NCBI RefSeq assembly: GCF_014490745.1
Contig: NZ_LZEU01000001.1
Span: 1,201,501 to 1,265,500, forward strand
From: Pseudomonas alcaligenes
Lineage (GTDB): Bacteria; Pseudomonadota; Gammaproteobacteria; Pseudomonadales; Pseudomonadaceae
Reading direction: 5' to 3'
DNA length: 64,000 nt
The notes beneath the pieces were generated by a model. The model was not told the DNA's origin. It did no database searches and saw only the letters and a program-made list of their open reading frames with translations. Shown piece by piece: positions 46,203 to 54,476 of the stretch. A program made the position numbers and the translations under genes. How positions within the stretch are numbered: the stretch's first letter is position 1; the number at the start of each line of letters is the position of its first letter.

Positions 46203-47018
46203 ATGTACACCTTGTTTCGTCTGGCGGTCGTGGCCGCCTGTGCGCTGCTGGCAGCCTGCCAGGCCGTGAGTACCACCAGTGGCGGCGCCGTTGGCGTCGA
46301 GCGCAAGCAATACATGTTCAGCATGCTGTCCTCCGAGGAGGTCGACAGCATGTACGCCCAGGCCTACCAGCAGACGCTGAGCGAGGCGTCGAGCAAGGGC
46401 GAGCTGGACAGAAGCAGCAAGAATGCCCAGCGGGTCAATGCCATCGCCAAGCGCCTGATCGCCCAGACCCCGGTGTTCCGTGCCGATGCGGCGCAGTGGG
46501 ACTGGCAGGTCAACCTGATCAAGAGCGACGAGCTCAATGCCAACTGCGGCCCGGGCGGCAAGATCATCGTCTACAGCGGCCTGATCACCCAGCTGCAACT
46601 TAGCGATGCCGAACTGGCCGCGGTGATGGGCCACGAGATCGCCCACGCCCTGCGCGAGCACAGCCGTGAGGCGATGTCCAAGGCCTATGGCACGCAGATG
46701 GCGACCCAGGTGGGCTCGGCCCTGCTGGGCCTGGGTGAGCTCGGTCAGCAGATGGCCGATACCGGCGTGGAATACCTGATGACCCTGCCCAACAGCCGGG
46801 CCAACGAGAACGAGGCGGATCTAATGGGGCTGGAGCTGGCGGCCCGCGCCGGCTACGACCCGAATGCGGCGATCAGCCTGTGGCAGAAGATGAGCCAGGC
46901 AGGGGGCGGCGCGCCGCCGGAGTTCATGAGCACCCACCCCTCGTCCAGCAGCCGCATCGCCTCGCTGCAGGCGGCCATCCCGAAAGTGATGCCGTATTAC
47001 GAGCGGGCGAAGAAATAA
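46203..47018 (+). CDS. M48-family zinc metalloprotease, lipoprotein
   Basis: 271 aa. The signal peptide ends in a lipobox (L-L-A-A-C19), so it is probably anchored to the outer membrane facing the periplasm. The zinc protease motif is H144-E-I-A-H148 with the third ligand in N-E-A-D-L-M-G. It resembles the LoiP/YcaL group, which process or remove faulty outer-membrane proteins such as stalled BAM substrates. It stands alone between the chemoreceptor (divergent) and a convergent gene. The substrate is inferred from the family. Confidence 0.9.
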   Translation: MYTLFRLAVVAACALLAACQAVSTTSGGAVGVERKQYMFSMLSSEEVDSMYAQAYQQTLSEASSKGELDRSSKNAQRVNAIAKRLIAQTPVFRADAAQWDWQVNLIKSDELNANCGPGGKIIVYSGLITQLQLSDAELAAVMGHEIAHALREHSREAMSKAYGTQMATQVGSALLGLGELGQQMADTGVEYLMTLPNSRANENEADLMGLELAARAGYDPNAAISLWQKMSQAGGGAPPEFMSTHPSSSSRIASLQAAIPKVMPYYERAKK

Positions 47019-47032
47019 GACCCAGAGATGAA

Positions 47033-47054
47033 AACGGCGCCTGCGGGCGCCGTT
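47033..47054. terminator. bidirectional terminator between the M48 and SnoaL-like genes
   Basis: Nine-base perfect stem (47033-47041 with 47046-47054), A run before and TGTTGTTT after, in the 42-base gap between convergent genes. Confidence 0.8.
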
Positions 47055-47060
47055 GTTGTT

Positions 47061-47504
47061 TCAGGGCAGGGCCTTCTCGGCGAAGGGCCGGGTCTCCAGG
47101 CCCAGCTGGGCGCGGAAGCTTTCCATGTCGAACATGGTGCAGATCTCGCGGATATCGCCGCTCGGGGTCAGCGTCCAGAACGCCATGGCCGAGATGCTCA
47201 TGACCTTGTCGCTGGGCGGATAGCCTAGGGCGGGCTTGCTGATGGTGCCGATCAGGGTGCTCCAGGTCACCACCTTGTGGCCCTCGGCGATGCATTCCTC
47301 GATGACCACTTCCAGATCCGGCATGGCGCTGCGGATGTCCTGCACCATCTGGGCATAGGCCGTGCTGTTGAGCGGGCGGCCCATGAAGGAACTCTTGTAC
47401 AGGAAGTCCGGGCTGTGCAGCTGCTCGGCCAGGGCCAGGCGGCCCTTGTTCCAGCTCAGGTCGATGTGCTGGCGCACACGCTTCTTCATCTCATCCAGTG
47501 ACAT
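47061..47504 (-). CDS. SnoaL-like (NTF2-fold) protein
   Basis: 147 aa from ATG 47504. A small soluble cone-shaped-fold protein of the SnoaL / ester-cyclase group: L-D-E-M-K-K-R-V-R-Q-H-I-D, then N-K-G, D-F-L-Y-K, a M-P-D-L-E-V segment and a late F-W-T-L-T-P-S-G-D-I-R-E-I. Proteins of this type range from polyketide cyclases to stress-related proteins of unknown role; no polyketide genes are near, so the function is open. A perfect 8-base palindromic operator-like site lies 25 bases upstream (47529-47548). Confidence 0.75.
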   Translation of the reverse strand: MSLDEMKKRVRQHIDLSWNKGRLALAEQLHSPDFLYKSSFMGRPLNSTAYAQMVQDIRSAMPDLEVVIEECIAEGHKVVTWSTLIGTISKPALGYPPSDKVMSISAMAFWTLTPSGDIREICTMFDMESFRAQLGLETRPFAEKALP

Positions 47505-47528
47505 CTGCGGCTCCTTGGCGGGCGGGAA

Positions 47529-47548
47529 CTGTGCAACACCTTGCACAG
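47529..47548. promoter_or_regulatory. palindromic operator candidate upstream of the SnoaL-like gene
   Basis: CTGTGCAA-N4-TTGCACAG, perfect 8-base arms, next to a TACTCT that could be a -10 box on the minus strand. The size and symmetry fit a dimeric repressor site. No regulator gene is adjacent. Confidence 0.45.
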
Positions 47549-47609
47549 AGTACCCAGCCGCGCCGCGGAAGGCAGCCACCCACTGGCGGCGGCTGCGTGG
47601 CTCTGCGGA

Positions 47610-48197
47610 TCAGAGCGGGGTGCCAATCCCCAGTGCCTGACAGGCTGCGTAGATCGCCAGGGCGGCGAAGGCAAGGGCGGCCAGGCGACGAATGAGCGTC
47701 AGCGGCAGACGATCGGCAGCGAAGTTGCCGGCCAGTACCACCGGCACGTTGGCGATCAGCATGCCCAGGGTGGTGCCGGCTACGACCAGGAGGAAGTCCG
47801 GGTACTGGGCGGCCAGCATGATGGTGGCTATCTGCGTCTTGTCGCCCATCTCGGCGAGGAAGAAGGCGACCAGGGTGGTGAGGAACGGGCCGTACTTCTG
47901 CAGTTTGGACTCCTCGTCATCGTCCAGCTTGTCCGGCACCAGCGTCCACAGGGCGACGGCAGCGAAGCTGGCGGCGAGGATCCAGCGCAGGGTGGTTGGC
48001 GAGAAGAAGCTGGCGACCCAGTTGCCCACGGCACCGGCGGCGGCGTGGTTGGCCAGGGTGGCGACGACTATGCCCCAGATGATCGGCCAGGGGCGGCGGA
48101 AGCGGCAGGCGAGGAGCAGGGCGAGCAGTTGCGTCTTGTCGCCGATTTCAGCGAGAGCAACGATGCCGGTGGGTACGAACAGGGATTCCAAAAACAT
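47610..48197 (-). CDS. GDT1/TMEM165-family (UPF0016) manganese exporter
   Basis: 195 aa, six predicted membrane helices in two inverted halves. Each half carries the family motif E-x-G-D-K-T: E17-I-G-D-K-T22 and E116-M-G-D-K-T121. These acidic residues form the cation pathway. Bacterial members export Mn2+ (MneA/Mnx type) and protect against manganese excess. A yybP-ykoY type manganese riboswitch precedes the gene, which strongly supports Mn2+ as substrate. The ribosome-binding site is AGGA at 48205-48208 (minus strand). Confidence 0.92.
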   Translation of the reverse strand: MFLESLFVPTGIVALAEIGDKTQLLALLLACRFRRPWPIIWGIVVATLANHAAAGAVGNWVASFFSPTTLRWILAASFAAVALWTLVPDKLDDDEESKLQKYGPFLTTLVAFFLAEMGDKTQIATIMLAAQYPDFLLVVAGTTLGMLIANVPVVLAGNFAADRLPLTLIRRLAALAFAALAIYAACQALGIGTPL

Positions 48198-48209
48198 CAG
48201 GCGTTCCTA

Positions 48210-48410
48210 CAGGGGCGGGTTTGACGGTTAGCTATGACACGTACGACCTTCCCGCCCCGGGTGAGGTGTGCGTGTCATAGGTCTTGTCAAACCCAGGCCT
48301 CTGCGGGCCTCGGGTCGCATGCGCCATGCTCTGCGGAGCAAGTGTGTTGACGCATGCCGGGTGAGCTGGGCGCTCACGGGAGACTACTCCCCTAGGACGG
48401 CCGGCATTTT
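48210..48410 (-). promoter_or_regulatory. yybP-ykoY manganese riboswitch
   Basis: The minus-strand leader of the exporter gene contains GGGGAGTAG (48384-48392), the hallmark L1 box of this class, and about 95 bases on, ACAAGACC (48280-48287), as in the 3' part of known examples. Downstream are complementary arms that could switch: 48271-48280 with 48232-48241, 48286-48294 with 48217-48225, and 48251-48258 with 48212-48219. The last two share bases and so exclude each other. Mn2+ binding should turn the exporter on. Boundaries are approximate. Confidence 0.88.
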
Positions 48411-48463
48411 GCCCAACTCGGTCGGCTTGGGCAACCCCGGGCGACGGATCGTTGCCCCGAGGT

Positions 48464-49462
48464 TCAGCGGCGCACGGCGCGGTAGATGCGGAAGCCCTCG
48501 GCATCCTTGAGGGTTTGGCAGGCGCCCAGGTGCTGCTCGATCAGCGGCGGATACTTGAGGAAGCTGTTGGCCACCAGGCGCAGCTCGCCACCCTTGTCCA
48601 GATGACGGGCAGCCTGGCGCAGCAGGTGCTCGCTGGCCTGGTAGTCGGTGTGCACGCCGGTATGGAAGGGCGGGTTACTGATGATCGCGGCCAGCCCCTG
48701 CGGCGCCGCATCGATGCCATCGCCGGCGATCACCTCGGCCTGCAGGCCGTTGGCGGCCAGGGTCAGGCGGCTGCTCTCGACGGCGAAGGCGTCCACGTCG
48801 AGCAGGCTGAGCTGGCTCTGTGGATAACGGCGTTTGAGCACCGCGCCGAGCACCCCGGCGCCACAGCCGAAGTCGAGCAGATGGCCAGTCGGCAGGCCGT
48901 CCAGCTGTTCCAGCAGCAGCGCACTGCCGCGATCCAGGCGGCCATGACTGAACACTCCGGGCAGGCTCAGCACCTGCAGTGGGCCGTCGGCCAGGGGCAG
49001 CTCGAAGCGCTGGGCCAGGCTGTGCAGATCGGGTGCGGCAGGAGCCTGTTCCACGGTGACCTGCCACAGTTGGCAGTGGCGGGCGCTGTCCAGCTTGCGC
49101 GGCTTGCCATAGGCGGCCAGTTGCTTGGCCGCGCGCTCGATGCCGCCGCGCTTCTCGCCGACCAGGTACAGCTCGCGGCCAGCCAGGCGCGCGGCCAGGG
49201 CCTGCAGCAGGTAGTCGGTGAGTTCGCGCGACTTGGGTAGGAACAGCACGGCACTGGCGAAAGCCCGCTGCGGTACTTCGGTGCCGAACTGGCTGCGCCC
49301 GGCGAAGCGGGCGTGCAGCAGGTTGTGTTCGCCGGCATGCCAGCCCCAGCCGTGGGCCAGGGGCAGACGGCCGAGCAGGTCGTCGGCGGGCAGGCCGGCC
49401 AGCAGCAGTTCACCCTGGAACAGCTCTGCCTGGCGCAGCAGCACTTCGCTTCGTGGATCCAT
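48464..49462 (-). CDS. rsmC: 16S rRNA (guanine-1207-N2)-methyltransferase RsmC
   Basis: 332 aa from ATG 49462. An N-terminal degenerate methyltransferase-like half (about 1-170) is followed by an active C-terminal half with the SAM motif [11 protein letters not shown] and the catalytic S-N-P-P-F-H motif. This two-domain layout is that of RsmC/RlmG; the length and single N-P-P-F favour RsmC. It lies 35 bases downstream of the 2-hydroxyacid dehydrogenase on the same strand and divergent from nothing: the exporter riboswitch follows. Confidence 0.85.
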   Translation of the reverse strand: MDPRSEVLLRQAELFQGELLLAGLPADDLLGRLPLAHGWGWHAGEHNLLHARFAGRSQFGTEVPQRAFASAVLFLPKSRELTDYLLQALAARLAGRELYLVGEKRGGIERAAKQLAAYGKPRKLDSARHCQLWQVTVEQAPAAPDLHSLAQRFELPLADGPLQVLSLPGVFSHGRLDRGSALLLEQLDGLPTGHLLDFGCGAGVLGAVLKRRYPQSQLSLLDVDAFAVESSRLTLAANGLQAEVIAGDGIDAAPQGLAAIISNPPFHTGVHTDYQASEHLLRQAARHLDKGGELRLVANSFLKYPPLIEQHLGACQTLKDAEGFRIYRAVRR

Positions 49463-49497
49463 GCCTGTTCTCCGGCCGCTGAAAAAAGGCGCGTAGT

Positions 49498-50466
49498 TTA
49501 CCCGCTGACCACCCGCTTGGGCGCGCCCGCGAAGAAGGCCGCGGCGTTCTCCGCCAGTTGGCCGACGATGCGCTGGCGCGCTTCGCGGCTGCCCCAGGCG
49601 TTGTGCGGGGTGATGATCAGGCGCGGGATATCCGGCGCCAGCAGCGGGTTGCCGTGGCGCGGCGGCTCCTCGCTGAGCACGTCGAAGGCCGCGCCGCCCA
49701 GGTGCCCGCCGCGCAGGGCATCGGCCAGGGCCTGCTCGTCGACCAGACCGCCACGGGCGGTGTTGATCAGTAGCGCCTGCGGCTTCATCAGGGCCAGTTC
49801 GGCGGCACCGATCAGGTGGCGGGTCTGTTCGGTGAGCGGGCAATGCAGGGTCAGGGCATCCACCTGTGGCAGCAGCTCGTGCAGCGGCAGGCGATCGGCA
49901 CGTGCTGGCCGGCCGGGCAGGGCGCCGAGCAGCACGCGCATGCCGAAGGCCTCGGCCAGGCGCGCCACCGCGCCGCCCAGCTCGCCATGGCCGAGCAGGC
50001 CGAGGGTCTTGCCCTCCAGCTCGATGATCGGGAAGTCCAGCAGGCAGAACTGGCTAGCGCGCTGCCAGGCGCCGTCGCGGATGGCGCGCTGGTAGTCCGG
50101 CAGGCGGGTGGCCAGGGCGAGCAGCAGCATCAGGCAGTGCTGCGCCACCGAGGGCGTGCCGTAGCCCTGGCAGTTGGCAACCACGATGCCGCGTTCGCGG
50201 GCGGCCGCCAGGTCGATGTTGTTGGTGCCGGTGGCGGAAACCAGGATCAGCCTGAGTTCGGGGCAAGCGGCCAGGGTGGCAGCATCCAGGCGCACCTTGT
50301 TGCTGATCGCCACCTGGGCGCCTTGCAGGCGCTCGGCGGCCTGCTCGGCGCTACTGCTTGCGTGCAGGGTCAGCTCGGCGAAGGCCTGGCGCAACGGCGC
50401 CATGTCGAGATCGCCGAGGTCGAGGGAGGCATGGTCGAGGAAGACCGCGCGGGCGTTGTTATTCAT
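49498..50466 (-). CDS. D-2-hydroxyacid dehydrogenase (glycerate/hydroxypyruvate type)
   Basis: 322 aa from ATG 50466; the longer frame upstream lies antisense to the LysE gene and has no family similarity. NAD-dependent D-isomer-specific dehydrogenase. The Rossmann motif is G-L-L-G-H-G-E-L-G, the catalytic Arg is in [10 protein letters not shown], and the catalytic His in T-P-H-N-A-W-G-S. The layout fits HprA-like glycerate/hydroxypyruvate reductases; the exact substrate is not certain. It is probably co-transcribed with rsmC. Confidence 0.85.
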   Translation of the reverse strand: MNNNARAVFLDHASLDLGDLDMAPLRQAFAELTLHASSSAEQAAERLQGAQVAISNKVRLDAATLAACPELRLILVSATGTNNIDLAAARERGIVVANCQGYGTPSVAQHCLMLLLALATRLPDYQRAIRDGAWQRASQFCLLDFPIIELEGKTLGLLGHGELGGAVARLAEAFGMRVLLGALPGRPARADRLPLHELLPQVDALTLHCPLTEQTRHLIGAAELALMKPQALLINTARGGLVDEQALADALRGGHLGGAAFDVLSEEPPRHGNPLLAPDIPRLIITPHNAWGSREARQRIVGQLAENAAAFFAGAPKRVVSG

Positions 50467-50545
50467 CAGCTGTGCCTGTTTCGCAGCGAGGGACTGGCGT
50501 AAGGTTGCCAGCCTATCGTGTTGATTCCCACTGTTCGGAGGTCGT

Positions 50546-51175
50546 ATGTACTGGGCTGAGTTCCTCACCGTGGCGTTGATCCACCTGCTGGCCGTGGCCA
50601 GCCCGGGGCCGGATTTCGCCATCGTGGTGCGCGAAAGCGTGGCCCATGGCCGCCGCGCCGGTACCTGGACGGCGCTGGGGGTGGGCACCGGCATCTTCGT
50701 GCACGTGGCCTACTCGCTGCTCGGCATCGGCCTGATCGTGTCGCAGTCGATCGTGCTGTTCAACGCGCTGAAATGGCTGGCGGCGGCCTACCTGTTCTAC
50801 ATCGGCATCAAGGCCCTGCGTGCCAAACCGGCGGGTGAGGGCGCGCTGGAAGTGGCGGCCGATGCCGAGCAGCGTTCGCCGCGCGGCGCTTTCATGACCG
50901 GCTTCGTCACCAATGGCCTGAACCCCAAGGCCACGCTGTTCTTCCTTTCGCTGTTCACCGTGGTGATCAACCCGCATACGCCGCTGGCGGTGCAGGCCGG
51001 TTACGGGGTGTACCTGGCGTTCGCCACCGCCTTGTGGTTCTGCCTGGTGGCGCTGCTGTTCAGCCAGCAACGGGTGCGCGCCGGCTTCGCCCGCATGGGC
51101 CACTGGTTCGACCGGCTGATGGGCGCGGTGCTGGTCGGCCTGGGCATCAAGCTGGCCTTTACCGAGCTGCGCTAA
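50546..51175 (+). CDS. LysE-family amino acid exporter
   Basis: 209 aa, about six membrane helices. The N-terminal half has the family pattern S-P-G-P-D-F-A-I-V and a central F-x-x-G-[FL]-x-x-N-x-x-N-P-K-A segment (T-G-F-V-T-N-G-L-N-P-K-A). Exports amino acids or their derivatives such as homoserine lactone, threonine or lysine; the substrate is not predictable. Divergent from the dehydrogenase; GGAGG precedes the ATG. Confidence 0.9.
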   Translation: MYWAEFLTVALIHLLAVASPGPDFAIVVRESVAHGRRAGTWTALGVGTGIFVHVAYSLLGIGLIVSQSIVLFNALKWLAAAYLFYIGIKALRAKPAGEGALEVAADAEQRSPRGAFMTGFVTNGLNPKATLFFLSLFTVVINPHTPLAVQAGYGVYLAFATALWFCLVALLFSQQRVRAGFARMGHWFDRLMGAVLVGLGIKLAFTELR

Positions 51176-51190
51176 ACAGTTGCTCACAAA

Positions 51191-51214
51191 AAAGCCCCGC
51201 CGAGGCGGGGCTTT
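51191..51214. terminator. bidirectional terminator between lysE-like and thiolase genes
   Basis: Ten-base perfect stem (51191-51200 with 51205-51214), CGAG loop, A run before and T run after, between convergent genes. Confidence 0.88.
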
Positions 51215-51229
51215 TCATTTGCGCGTTGC

Positions 51230-52405
51230 TTACAGCAGCTCGATGGCCACGGCAGTGGCTTCACCGCCGCCGATGCACAGCGAGGCCACGCCGCGCTTGC
51301 CGCCTTTCTTCTGCAGGGCGTTGATCAGGGTGATGATCAGGCGCGAGCCGGTGGAGCCGACCGGGTGGCCCTGGGCGCAGGCGCCGCCGTAGACGTTGAC
51401 CTTGGCGTGATCCAGGCCGTGCTCGCGCATGGCCAGCATGGTGACCATGGCGAAGGCTTCGTTGATCTCGTACAGGTCGACGTCGTCCTTGCTCCAGCCG
51501 GTCTTCTTAAACAGGTTGCTCATGGCGCCGATTGGGGCAATGGTGAACTCGCTCGGATCCTGGCTCTGGGTGGCGTGGGCGACGATCTTGGCCAGCGGCT
51601 TGAGGCCGCGCTTGGCCGCTTCCTCGGCGGTCATCAGCACCAGCGCACTGGCGCCGTCGGAGATCGAGCTGGCGTTGGCGGCGGTGATGGTGCCGTCCTT
51701 CTTGAACGCCGGCTTGAGGCCGGGGATCTTGTCCAGGTTGGCGTTGAGCGGCTGCTCGTCGTCCTTCACTACCACTTCGCCTTTACGGCTGGTGACGGTG
51801 ACCGGAACGATCTCGCTGGCCAGCGAACCATCGGCGATGGCGGCCTGGGCGCGTTTCAGCGACTCGATGGCGTAGGCGTCCATCTCTTCACGGGTGATGC
51901 CGTACTTGTCGGCGGTTTCCTGGGCGAAGGAGCCCATCAGGCGGCCGGTGCGGGCGTCTTCCAGGCCGTCGAAGAACATGTGGTCCTTGATCTCGCCATG
52001 ACCCATGCGCAGGCCGGTACGGGCTTTCTCGAGGATGTAGGGGGCGTTGGACATGCTTTCCATGCCGCCGGCGACCATCACTTCGTTGCTGCCGGCCTTG
52101 AGCGCGTCGAAGGCCTGCATCACGGCCTTCATGCCGGAGCCGCACAGCTTGTTGATGGTGGTGCAGCCGGTGGCGGCAGGCAGGCCGGCATTCAGCGAGG
52201 CCTGGCGGGCCGGGCCCTGCTTGAGGCCGGCGGGCAGTACGCAGCCCATGATCACTTCCTGTACATCGGCGGGCTGGATACCGGCACGAGCCACGGCCTC
52301 ACGGATGGCGATGGCGCCCAGTTCCACGGCGGGAACGCCCGACAGGCTGCCCTGGAAGCCGCCCATGGGGGTGCGGGCGCCGCTGACGATGACGATATCG
52401 GACAT
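51230..52405 (-). CDS. acetyl-CoA C-acyltransferase (thiolase)
   Basis: 391 aa. Biosynthetic-type or degradative thiolase of the AtoB/PhaA group, joining or splitting acyl-CoA with acetyl-CoA. The acylated Cys88 is in N-K-L-C-G-S-G-M-K; the second Cys is in S-L-C-I-G-G-G, with His in A-Q-G-H-P-V-G. It is divergent from the acyl-CoA ligase. The pair corresponds to the P. aeruginosa PA3925-PA3924 order, so it probably works in fatty acid breakdown with the ligase. Confidence 0.93.
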   Translation of the reverse strand: MSDIVIVSGARTPMGGFQGSLSGVPAVELGAIAIREAVARAGIQPADVQEVIMGCVLPAGLKQGPARQASLNAGLPAATGCTTINKLCGSGMKAVMQAFDALKAGSNEVMVAGGMESMSNAPYILEKARTGLRMGHGEIKDHMFFDGLEDARTGRLMGSFAQETADKYGITREEMDAYAIESLKRAQAAIADGSLASEIVPVTVTSRKGEVVVKDDEQPLNANLDKIPGLKPAFKKDGTITAANASSISDGASALVLMTAEEAAKRGLKPLAKIVAHATQSQDPSEFTIAPIGAMSNLFKKTGWSKDDVDLYEINEAFAMVTMLAMREHGLDHAKVNVYGGACAQGHPVGSTGSRLIITLINALQKKGGKRGVASLCIGGGEATAVAIELL

Positions 52406-52463
52406 CGGTATTACCTCTTTGTAGTGAAGTCTGGAAGCGACCTGAGGGTGGCGATTCTACTGT

Positions 52464-52489
52464 GTGACCAAAGGTGGCCAAAGAGTCAC
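52464..52489. promoter_or_regulatory. operator candidate between thiolase and acyl-CoA ligase genes
   Basis: Two CCAAAG repeats (52468-52473 and 52478-52483) exactly 10 bases apart, enclosed by GTGAC (52464-52468) and GTCAC (52485-52489). An inverted CTTTGG follows at 52503-52508. Tandem repeats one helical turn apart fit a MalT/LuxR-type activator, and such a regulator is encoded 5 kb on. Weak by length alone. Confidence 0.3.
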
Positions 52490-52574
52490 GTGGAAAATCA
52501 TTCTTTGGGCTGATTTATGCGTGGCCGGGGCGCTCTAGATTGGCTGCCATCGCGCACTCACGGACATCACTCCC

Positions 52575-54257
52575 ATGCTCAAGACCCGCGTCATCCCGCC
52601 TGCCGCCAATGCCAACCAGGCTCCTATGCTGATCAAGCGCCTGCTGCTGTCCGGCAGCCGTTACGAGAAGACCCGCGAGATCGTCTATCGTGACCAGTTG
52701 CGCTACAGCTACGCCACCTTCAACGAGCGCGTGGCGCGCCTGGCCAACGTACTGAGCGAGGCCGGCGTGCAGGCCGGTGACACGGTGGCGGTGATGGACT
52801 GGGACAGCCACCGCTACCTGGAATGCATGTTCGCCATTCCGATGATCGGCGCTGTGCTGCATACCATCAATATTCGTCTGTCGGCCGAACAGATCCTCTA
52901 CACCATGAACCATGCCGAAGATAAGTTCGTGCTGGTCAACAGCGAGTTCGTGGCGCTGTACAAGGGCATCGAGAACCAGCTGACCACGGTGCAGAAGACC
53001 CTGCTGCTGACCGACGAGGCGCAGAAAACTGCCGAGCTGCCGAACCTGGTGGGCGAATATGAGGAACTGCTGGCTGCTGCCAGCCCGCAGTACGACTTCC
53101 CCGATTTCGACGAGAACTCGGTGGCCACCACCTTCTATACCACTGGCACCACCGGCAACCCCAAGGGCGTGTACTTCACCCATCGCCAGCTGGTGCTGCA
53201 CACCCTGGCTGAGGCCAGCGTGCTGGGCAGCCTGGACAGCGTGCGTTTGCTCGGCACCAACGACGTGTACATGCCGATTACGCCGATGTTCCACGTGCAT
53301 GCCTGGGGTATCCCCTATGTCGCCACCATGCTCGGTATCAAGCAGGTCTATCCGGGGCGCTACGATCCGGAGCTGCTGGTCAAGCTGTGGCAGACCGAGA
53401 AGGTGACCTTCTCCCATTGCGTGCCGACCATCCTGCAGATGGTGCTCAACGCCAAGGCGGGGCAGGGCGTGGACTTCGCCGGCTGGAAGATCATCATCGG
53501 CGGCAGCGCGCTCAATCGTGCGCTCTATGAAGCGGCCAAGGCCCGCGGCATCCAGCTCACCGCGGCTTACGGCATGTCCGAGACCTGCCCGCTGATCTCC
53601 TGCGCGCACATCAACGACGAGCTGCTGGCCGGCAGCGAGGACGAGCGCATCACCTATCGGATCAAGGCTGGCGTACCGGTGCCGCTGGTCGAGGCCGCGC
53701 TGATGGGGGCGGATGGCCAGCTGCTGGCGGTCGATGGCGAGACCCAGGGCGAGCTGGTGCTGCGCGCGCCCTGGCTGACCATGGGCTACTTCAACGAGCC
53801 GCAGAAGAGCGCCGAGCTGTGGGAACACGGCTGGCTGCACACCGGTGACGTGGCGACCCTGGACGACTTCGGTTTCATCGATATCCGCGACCGCATCAAG
53901 GACGTGATCAAGACCGGCGGCGAGTGGTTGTCGTCGCTGGAACTGGAAGACCTGATCAGCCGTCATTCTGCCGTGCGCGAAGTGGCGGTGGTCGGCGTGC
54001 CCGATCCGCAGTGGGGCGAGCGCCCGTTTGCCCTGCTGGTGCTGCGCGAGGGGCAGCAGCTGGATGCCCGTTTGCTCAAGGAGCATCTCAAGCCTTTTGT
54101 CGAGCAGGGGCATATCAACAAGTGGGCGATACCCAGTCAGATCGCACTTGTTACCGATATTCCCAAAACCAGTGTCGGCAAGCTGGACAAGAAACGCATT
54201 CGTACGGAAATCGCCCAGTGGCAGGCGGCGGGGAGTGCATTCCTGTCTACCCTGTGA
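52575..54257 (+). CDS. medium-chain fatty acid-CoA ligase (AlkK-like)
   Basis: 560 aa, ANL superfamily. Activates fatty acids with ATP and CoA. The P-loop is [10 protein letters not shown] (about residues 191-200), followed by [15 protein letters not shown], the hinge [13 protein letters not shown], and a C-terminal lysine in T-S-V-G-K-L-D-K-K. The sequence resembles AlkK of Pseudomonas alkane degraders, so medium chains are likely. It is divergent from the thiolase and 219 bases upstream of the DUF1302 gene. Confidence 0.9.
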   Translation: MLKTRVIPPAANANQAPMLIKRLLLSGSRYEKTREIVYRDQLRYSYATFNERVARLANVLSEAGVQAGDTVAVMDWDSHRYLECMFAIPMIGAVLHTINIRLSAEQILYTMNHAEDKFVLVNSEFVALYKGIENQLTTVQKTLLLTDEAQKTAELPNLVGEYEELLAAASPQYDFPDFDENSVATTFYTTGTTGNPKGVYFTHRQLVLHTLAEASVLGSLDSVRLLGTNDVYMPITPMFHVHAWGIPYVATMLGIKQVYPGRYDPELLVKLWQTEKVTFSHCVPTILQMVLNAKAGQGVDFAGWKIIIGGSALNRALYEAAKARGIQLTAAYGMSETCPLISCAHINDELLAGSEDERITYRIKAGVPVPLVEAALMGADGQLLAVDGETQGELVLRAPWLTMGYFNEPQKSAELWEHGWLHTGDVATLDDFGFIDIRDRIKDVIKTGGEWLSSLELEDLISRHSAVREVAVVGVPDPQWGERPFALLVLREGQQLDARLLKEHLKPFVEQGHINKWAIPSQIALVTDIPKTSVGKLDKKRIRTEIAQWQAAGSAFLSTL

Positions 54258-54267
54258 GGGCCGATGT

Positions 54268-54293
54268 ACCCGCTTTGGGGTGATAAAGCGGGT
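54268..54293 (+). terminator. hairpin after the acyl-CoA ligase gene
   Basis: Nine-base perfect arms (54268-54276 and 54285-54293), eight-base loop, 11 bases after the stop. No T run, so a weak intrinsic terminator at best. Confidence 0.45.
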
Positions 54294-54307
54294 TACAGAG
54301 CAAACGC

Positions 54308-54324
54308 TTGGCTCATAAATTGCT
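54308..54324 (+). promoter_or_regulatory. candidate sigma-54 (-24/-12) promoter of the DUF1302 gene
   Basis: TTGGC-N8-TTGCT with GG (54310-54311) and GC (54322-54323) exactly ten bases apart, the key spacing of sigma-54 promoters. It lies about 155 bases before the start. The middle bases match the consensus only partly, and chance hits of this kind are expected once or twice in a window this size. Confidence 0.3.
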
Positions 54325-54425
54325 GTTTTGCTGCGCATTCGGCTGGGCATGCTTCGCGTGACCGGCCGGTCTAGACGGGTTGGAGGCTGGAAATCACACT
54401 TTCGGGGGATCAAGCCTTACTACCC

Positions 54426-54444
54426 GGTGGCTATATTCGCCACC
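54426..54444. promoter_or_regulatory. inverted repeat over a -10-like box upstream of the DUF1302 gene
   Basis: GGTGGC-N7-GCCACC, whose centre is TATATTC; TATATT (54432-54437) is a fair -10 element 39 bases before the ATG. A dimeric repressor or activator could bind here. Confidence 0.35.
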
Positions 54445-54476
54445 ATCCATAACAAAAAACACATGGAGTAGCGTCG

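Noticed and set aside
50467..50694. N-terminal extension of the 2-hydroxyacid dehydrogenase
   Set aside because: It would run antisense through the start of the LysE gene and has no resemblance to the family; ATG 50466 gives the normal length.
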